From an uncultured Collinsella sp. (GTDB lineage Bacteria > Actinomycetota > Coriobacteriia > Coriobacteriales > Coriobacteriaceae): a stretch of DNA of 8,755 nucleotides. A program made the position numbers and the translations under genes. The notes below the pieces were generated by a model. It was not told the origin of the DNA and ran no database searches. It worked only from the letters and a program-made list of their open reading frames with translations. The stretch covers positions 1 to 8,755 of the forward strand of contig URNM01000077.1 in NCBI GenBank assembly GCA_900549185.1, written 5' to 3'. This document shows, in pieces, positions 6,191-8,755 of this stretch; the first letter of the stretch is position 1; each line of letters starts with the position of its first letter.

Positions 6191-6216
6191 TGGCCGAATA
6201 AGTCGAAAAATGTAGG
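6191..6216 (-). repeat. 26-bp repeat, copy B
   Basis: Read on the minus strand it matches copy D at 24 of 26 positions (CCTACATTTTTCGACTTATT then CGGCCA). It lies 22 bp beyond the stop codon of the DUF559 gene and faces copy A across about 160 bp. Confidence 0.87.
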
Positions 6217-6238
6217 TGGACATCCGCAGAGATCGCCT

Positions 6239-7447
6239 TTAGAAGAGCGAATTCTCAATTAGATCAATAATCGTGTCGTCTTCCGTGCGGTTTTCATCGA
6301 TTTTTGCGAACATGTCGCATTCCCAAGCCCCATTGATTTCCTCAGCAAGGGCCCCGACGTGTTGCATGTCGTCGGGTTCGGGCACATCGTTGATGCTCGG
6401 GTCATCAGCTTGCGGATATTGGCTTGCAATTTCGCGCTTGGCGGCCTCTTCTTCTTTGAGTGTCTCCAGGACGCGGCGACCGTATTCGAAGTAGCGCCGC
6501 AAGACAAATTGACGAAGAGTTTCTTGCAGGATGGCGAAGTTATCCGGGAGTCGACCGGGCCATATCTTCTCGCGAATGCGAATCGCTTCCATGACCCGTT
6601 TAAAAGCGGACTGCTTGAAAAACGAATGACGATTAACTGTGATAACGGCATATCCCATGTTTCGCAGCGTGTTTCGGCGCTCCTCGTCAATTGATTGCTG
6701 CTCGGGTTCGTCGTGGTAAAAGCCGTTGTATTCGATATCGGTCATCGAATTTTCGAGCAGCGCGTCGAGGTAGAAAACCGTCCGTCGCGTTAGGGCGGCG
6801 TATCTTTTGGGGACTGGGATCGGATAATCCGTTTTGATAGCGCGTATGGCTAAGCCACCCATTGACTTGGGCATTGTCAGCATCATGACAAACGCCGTTT
6901 CGAGTGGGGAGCGACAGCCTTCGTGTACATAAGAAAGTGCCTTAAGTGCTTTATTAGATCCACGATACCCCGGTGCCTCTGAAAAGAAGGCTCTGAGCTC
7001 TTCAACGCTGGTTAGGGCTGGGCGCTCGCGATATTGAGTTTCGTCGGACGTTCCAAGCGCGTAGGAGCCGCAGATTTCAAAGTAATACTCAACGAGCTCC
7101 GAAAGGTTGAGGTCGGCTGTTGCTTCTAACGCGCACAGCTTGATATCGACGATGTAGACGTTCGGCTCGAGTTCTAGGTAGCTTTCTGCATCAAACGTAT
7201 AGCGCGTGCAGTGGCAGATGCAGCCCTTGCGGTGCCTTTTGGCATTATTGGAAAACGTCAGCACATGGATACGTTCAGAATCGACATTCTTTCTGTTGAG
7301 CCATGCTCGTGCCGCTTCCAGGTCGGACGTGGTCGGCGCAGACACCCTGATCTTTTCCATAGGTATGGGACCGGTCGCGTAGCTTGCGAGCGAGTTGGCT
7401 GTTTGGTATACAGCGCGTGCCGTGGTATGTGACAGAATGATTCCCAT
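6239..7447 (-). CDS. AbiEi-like / DUF559-type nuclease-fold protein, function unknown
   Basis: From the ATG at 7447 the protein has 402 residues. The N-terminus MGIILSHTTARAVY and a following small helical, Cys-containing region (CICHC, about 76-80) resemble the start of AbiEi-like antitoxin-type proteins. The middle LSELVEYYFEICGSYAL, then a conserved GCRSPLETAFVMMLTMP segment (Glu182), leads into a Vsr/DUF559-like PD-(D/E)XK fold. There YLDALL (Asp228), DIEYNG (Glu239), H of FYHD and DEERRNTLRNMGYAVITVN match its strands and basic helix. The usual ExK/ExD reads Glu-Tyr-Asn, so activity is uncertain. The tail (about 325-402) is acidic and charged. I recognise the architecture as common in Coriobacteriia but know no proven role; a nuclease or defence role is inference. 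The start is uncertain: there is no clear ribosome-binding site, and the frame stays open upstream to an ATG at 7669 (74 more residues) lying inside repeat copy C. GC is clearly lower than in neighbouring genes, suggesting transfer. Confidence 0.7.
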   Translation of the reverse strand: MGIILSHTTARAVYQTANSLASYATGPIPMEKIRVSAPTTSDLEAARAWLNRKNVDSERIHVLTFSNNAKRHRKGCICHCTRYTFDAESYLELEPNVYIVDIKLCALEATADLNLSELVEYYFEICGSYALGTSDETQYRERPALTSVEELRAFFSEAPGYRGSNKALKALSYVHEGCRSPLETAFVMMLTMPKSMGGLAIRAIKTDYPIPVPKRYAALTRRTVFYLDALLENSMTDIEYNGFYHDEPEQQSIDEERRNTLRNMGYAVITVNRHSFFKQSAFKRVMEAIRIREKIWPGRLPDNFAILQETLRQFVLRRYFEYGRRVLETLKEEEAAKREIASQYPQADDPSINDVPEPDDMQHVGALAEEINGAWECDMFAKIDENRTEDDTIIDLIENSLF

Positions 7448-7662
7448 ACGCGCATGATGGCATAGCGGACGCCGCATACGCCCGAAACTTCGGGCAACGG
7501 TATTGGGGCGCGGCTTATCTTCTGCGAACGGTGGGTTTTTGAGCTGTCGTATTGAGGGAGCAGCTTTGGCTGGGGAGGTTTCTGCCGGCTGCCCCTTTTT
7601 GATGAACTTTAGTTGCGGATTCGTAGCTTCTAAGCGTTTTTGCCGACCGCTCAGATGCCTCA

Positions 7663-7688
7663 CCAACATAATTTGAGTTATTCGGCCT
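7663..7688 (+). repeat. 26-bp repeat, copy C
   Basis: The most diverged copy: it differs from copy D at 6 of 26 positions (core ACATAATTTGAGTTATTCGG). It overlaps the far-upstream ATG (7669) of the DUF559 reading frame, which argues that this ATG is not a real start. It faces copy D. Confidence 0.8.
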
Positions 7689-7819
7689 TATCCTATACAA
7701 ATGGCGCGATCGCAACGTCCTATTCGAATTGATTCAGGTAGATTTATGGGGCTTGGTTGCGAAATTAAGGCGATTTTAGCTTCGATTGCGGTTCAAGGGG
7801 CCTTGACTAGTGGTTCAGC

Positions 7820-7845
7820 TGGCCGAACAACTCGAAAAATGTAGG
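7820..7845 (-). repeat. 26-bp repeat, copy D
   Basis: Read on the minus strand it is closest to a consensus of the four copies (core ACATTTTTCGAGTTGTTCGG). It lies between the DUF559 leader and the exonuclease terminator, 51 bp from the terminator stem, and forms the outer right boundary of the repeat-framed island. Confidence 0.87.
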
Positions 7846-7896
7846 TGGGCCAACCTGCCGACTATGTGAAGCACGCGTATTTGCTCGTTTTGATGA

Positions 7897-7932
7897 AAAC
7901 TAGGGTGCAGCCATAAGGCTGCGCCCTAGTTT
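7897..7932 (-). terminator. Strong hairpin terminator after the exonuclease gene
   Basis: AAACTAGGGTGCAGCC (7897-7912) and GGCTGCGCCCTAGTTT (7917-7932) pair over 16 bp with one T:G wobble around an ATAA loop. On the minus strand the stem ends in AGTTTTCATC, giving a short U-run, 65 bp beyond the exonuclease stop. The stem is A/T-closed at its base, so it could also stop plus-strand transcription. Confidence 0.88.
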
Positions 7933-7997
7933 ACTGCGTGTCGGTGTGCCCAGACGGATTGCGCTGTGCCTGGCAGGCGCTCCCGCAGATGGATCGG

Positions 7998-8704
7998 TTA
8001 TTTCGCGAATAGGTTCTTGAGGTTGAACTCGGCCTGAACCGTGCGGAGCATGAGGTCGGTGTCGTCGAGGCCCAGGTGCTGCTCGTTGGCGTCGGCGGCG
8101 AGGGTGCCACGGCGGCGCACCCAGTTCTCGAGCGCGGCGGGCGCGGACTCGCGGGGGAGCGAGCGGACGTCGGCATCCAAGCTGCGGCAGATCTGGCGCG
8201 AGTCGATGACGATGATCTTGCCGGCGCGGCATGCCTCGGCGTAACCGTCCAGGTGGATCTTGAACCAACTGTCTTCGAACGCGGCGTTATGCGCCATGTA
8301 CGGGTACTTCTTCATAAGCTTGAGCAGCTGCTTCTGCAGTTCCTTGTTCTCGCGGAACGGCTTTTTGCCGTCGATGTCGTCCCAGGTGATGTGGTGGATA
8401 TTCGACAACGGCACATCCTCGCCGCGGTAGATGTCGGGCAGACCGCAGTAGTGTGCCTCGGCGTCGTGCGGGACGGCGTCGCTCGTGAGGTCCATGATCT
8501 CCCAGCCTACGTTGATGATGTAGCCGCGCTCGGGTGCACGGCCGGTGGTCTCGATGTCGATACCGAGCACGGTGCCCTGGATGGGCTTGCGGGCGTAGGC
8601 CACGCCGAGCGCGTCGCGGTCGCCGCGGATCTCGCGCATGACCGACGCGGCGGTGCGCTTTTGCATCTTACCGATGGCCGCGCAGGTGTCGGCATCGGAC
8701 AGGC
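7998..8704 (-). CDS. DEDDh 3'-5' exonuclease (Orn/RNase T-like), 5' end open
   Basis: A DnaQ/Orn-superfamily exonuclease that would remove 3' nucleotides from nucleic acid using two metal ions. Numbering from the ATG at 8666: Exo I GIDIETTG (Asp37, Glu39); Exo II HNAAFEDSWF (Asn127, Asp132); a conserved Asp155 in VIDSRQ; Exo III HLGLDDTD (His197, Asp202), the DEDDh form. The Asn-x4-Asp-x2-Phe spacing and HxxLDD match oligoribonuclease and RNase T better than the HNAxFD of PolC/DnaQ. At least 222 residues are present. The frame is open upstream of 8666 to the last genomic base, reading LSDADTCAAIGK before that Met, and the ATG has no ribosome-binding site, so the true start probably lies outside the fragment. 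It is therefore annotated as partial. DNA versus RNA substrate is not decidable here. A terminator lies 65 bp downstream. Confidence 0.87.
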
Positions 8705-8755
8705 CTGTCTCTTATACACATCTCCGAGCCCACGAGACACTGAGCGAACTCGTAT
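8705..8755 (-). other. Untrimmed Nextera read-2 adapter with i7 index (not genomic)
   Basis: Bases 8705-8723 (CTGTCTCTTATACACATCT) are the Tn5 mosaic end, and 8724-8738 (CCGAGCCCACGAGAC) complete the read-2 adapter. Bases 8739-8746 (ACTGAGCG) fill the i7 index position; from memory this is the index called N724. Bases 8747-8755 match the start of the P7 arm except one base (8748 A for T). A minus-strand frame from 8740 spells the contaminant peptide ending DVYKRQ. Confidence 0.98.

Larger units (their letters stand above)
5924..6238. other. Lower-GC intergenic region with two repeat copies and no supported gene
   Basis: The AT-richer stretch between the arsR promoter and the DUF559 gene contains repeat copies at 6003-6028 and 6191-6216. 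On the minus strand a frame runs from 6258 to a stop at 6058 (66 codons from a TTG, or 34 from an ATG at 6165), overlapping the end of the DUF559 gene by 20 bp. Neither start has a ribosome-binding site. The last 34 codons (MLNITIDKTDSAG...YKYEQF) read like protein, so a decayed or very short gene is possible, but I do not call it. No terminator with a U-run was found after the DUF559 gene. Confidence 0.5.
7448..7896. other. Intergenic region upstream of the DUF559 gene, with repeats and a short palindrome
   Basis: The minus-strand frame of the DUF559 gene is open to 7669, but the 74 extra residues (rich in Lys, Pro and Ala) show no domain and have no ribosome-binding site, so I treat 7448-7669 as probable leader. 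GCCCGAA-ac-TTCGGGC (7480-7495) is a perfect 7-bp stem just upstream of a possible ATG at 7477. Repeat copies lie at 7663-7688 and 7820-7845. TCAAGG-GG-CCTTGA (7793-7806) is another short palindrome. A TATAGG near 7690 on the minus strand could serve as a -10, without a good -35. No gene is supported in 7689-7896. Confidence 0.45.

Noticed and set aside
7793..7806. Palindrome TCAAGGGGCCTTGA
   Set aside because: A single short palindrome with no repeat partner and no position that suggests an operator or terminator; chance is likely.
6003..7845. CRISPR-like array from the repeated 26-mers
   Set aside because: There are only four diverged copies in alternating orientation, with irregular spacing and no cas genes.
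24..8723. 19-bp terminal inverted repeats that make the window look like a composite Tn5-like transposon
   Set aside because: They are mosaic ends joined to sequencing-primer and index sequence, so they come from library preparation.
8507..8740. Minus-strand open frame beginning MSRGLGDVYKRQ
   Set aside because: Its first 12 residues are adapter, and the rest is an out-of-frame reading of the exonuclease gene.

Overview
The window is one assembled fragment of a GC-rich bacterial genome with untrimmed sequencing adapter at both ends: 1-42 is the Nextera/Tn5 read-1 adapter and 8705-8755 the read-2 adapter. Genuine genomic sequence is therefore only 43-8704, and the outermost genes are cut at the library boundary. 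High GC, strong G/C bias at third codon positions and a protein type familiar from Coriobacteriia (an AbiEi-like N-terminus joined to a DUF559-like nuclease fold) suggest a gut actinobacterium of the Collinsella/Olsenella kind. That is inference from memory; there is no rRNA or other marker gene here.

Layout. Plus strand, left: the 3' part of a Uup-type ABC-F ATPase (43-1515), followed after 6 bp by a Cof-type HAD phosphatase (1522-2292) and a rho-independent terminator (2316-2351). Next come a tandem pair of dyads (2381-2426) and a short DtxR/MntR-type metalloregulator (2480-2869). A convergent intergenic region (2870-3148) holds several hairpins, including a near-perfect inverted repeat of about 123 nt (3008-3130).

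Minus strand, centre: a metal-efflux cluster transcribed right to left, made of a SmtB/CadC-like ArsR-family sensor (5484-5849), a free-standing HMA metal-binding protein (5202-5420) and a P1B-2 Zn/Cd/Pb-type ATPase (3149-5101). The arsR promoter is a consensus TTGACA-N16-TATAAT with an operator filling the spacer. A second, inverted copy of the operator lies downstream of it, and a third, diverged copy lies just upstream of the ATPase gene. The simplest model is that metal binding by ArsR releases these sites, the HMA protein binds cytosolic metal, and the ATPase exports it. The DtxR-type regulator next door suggests a locus concerned with metal homeostasis, although it sits on the opposite strand behind its own control region.

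Minus strand, right: a lower-GC island (about 5924-7896) around one DUF559/AbiEi-like gene (6239-7447). Four copies of a diverged 26-bp repeat frame this gene as two inward-facing pairs, one pair in each flank. The window ends with a strong hairpin terminator (7897-7932) and a DEDDh 3'-5' exonuclease with Orn/RNase T-like spacing (7998-8704), open at its 5' end.

The least explained features are the four-copy repeat around the DUF559 gene, the giant hairpin at 3008-3130 and the three-operator layout of the metal cluster. I saw no CRISPR array, tRNA, rRNA, transposase or phage gene.
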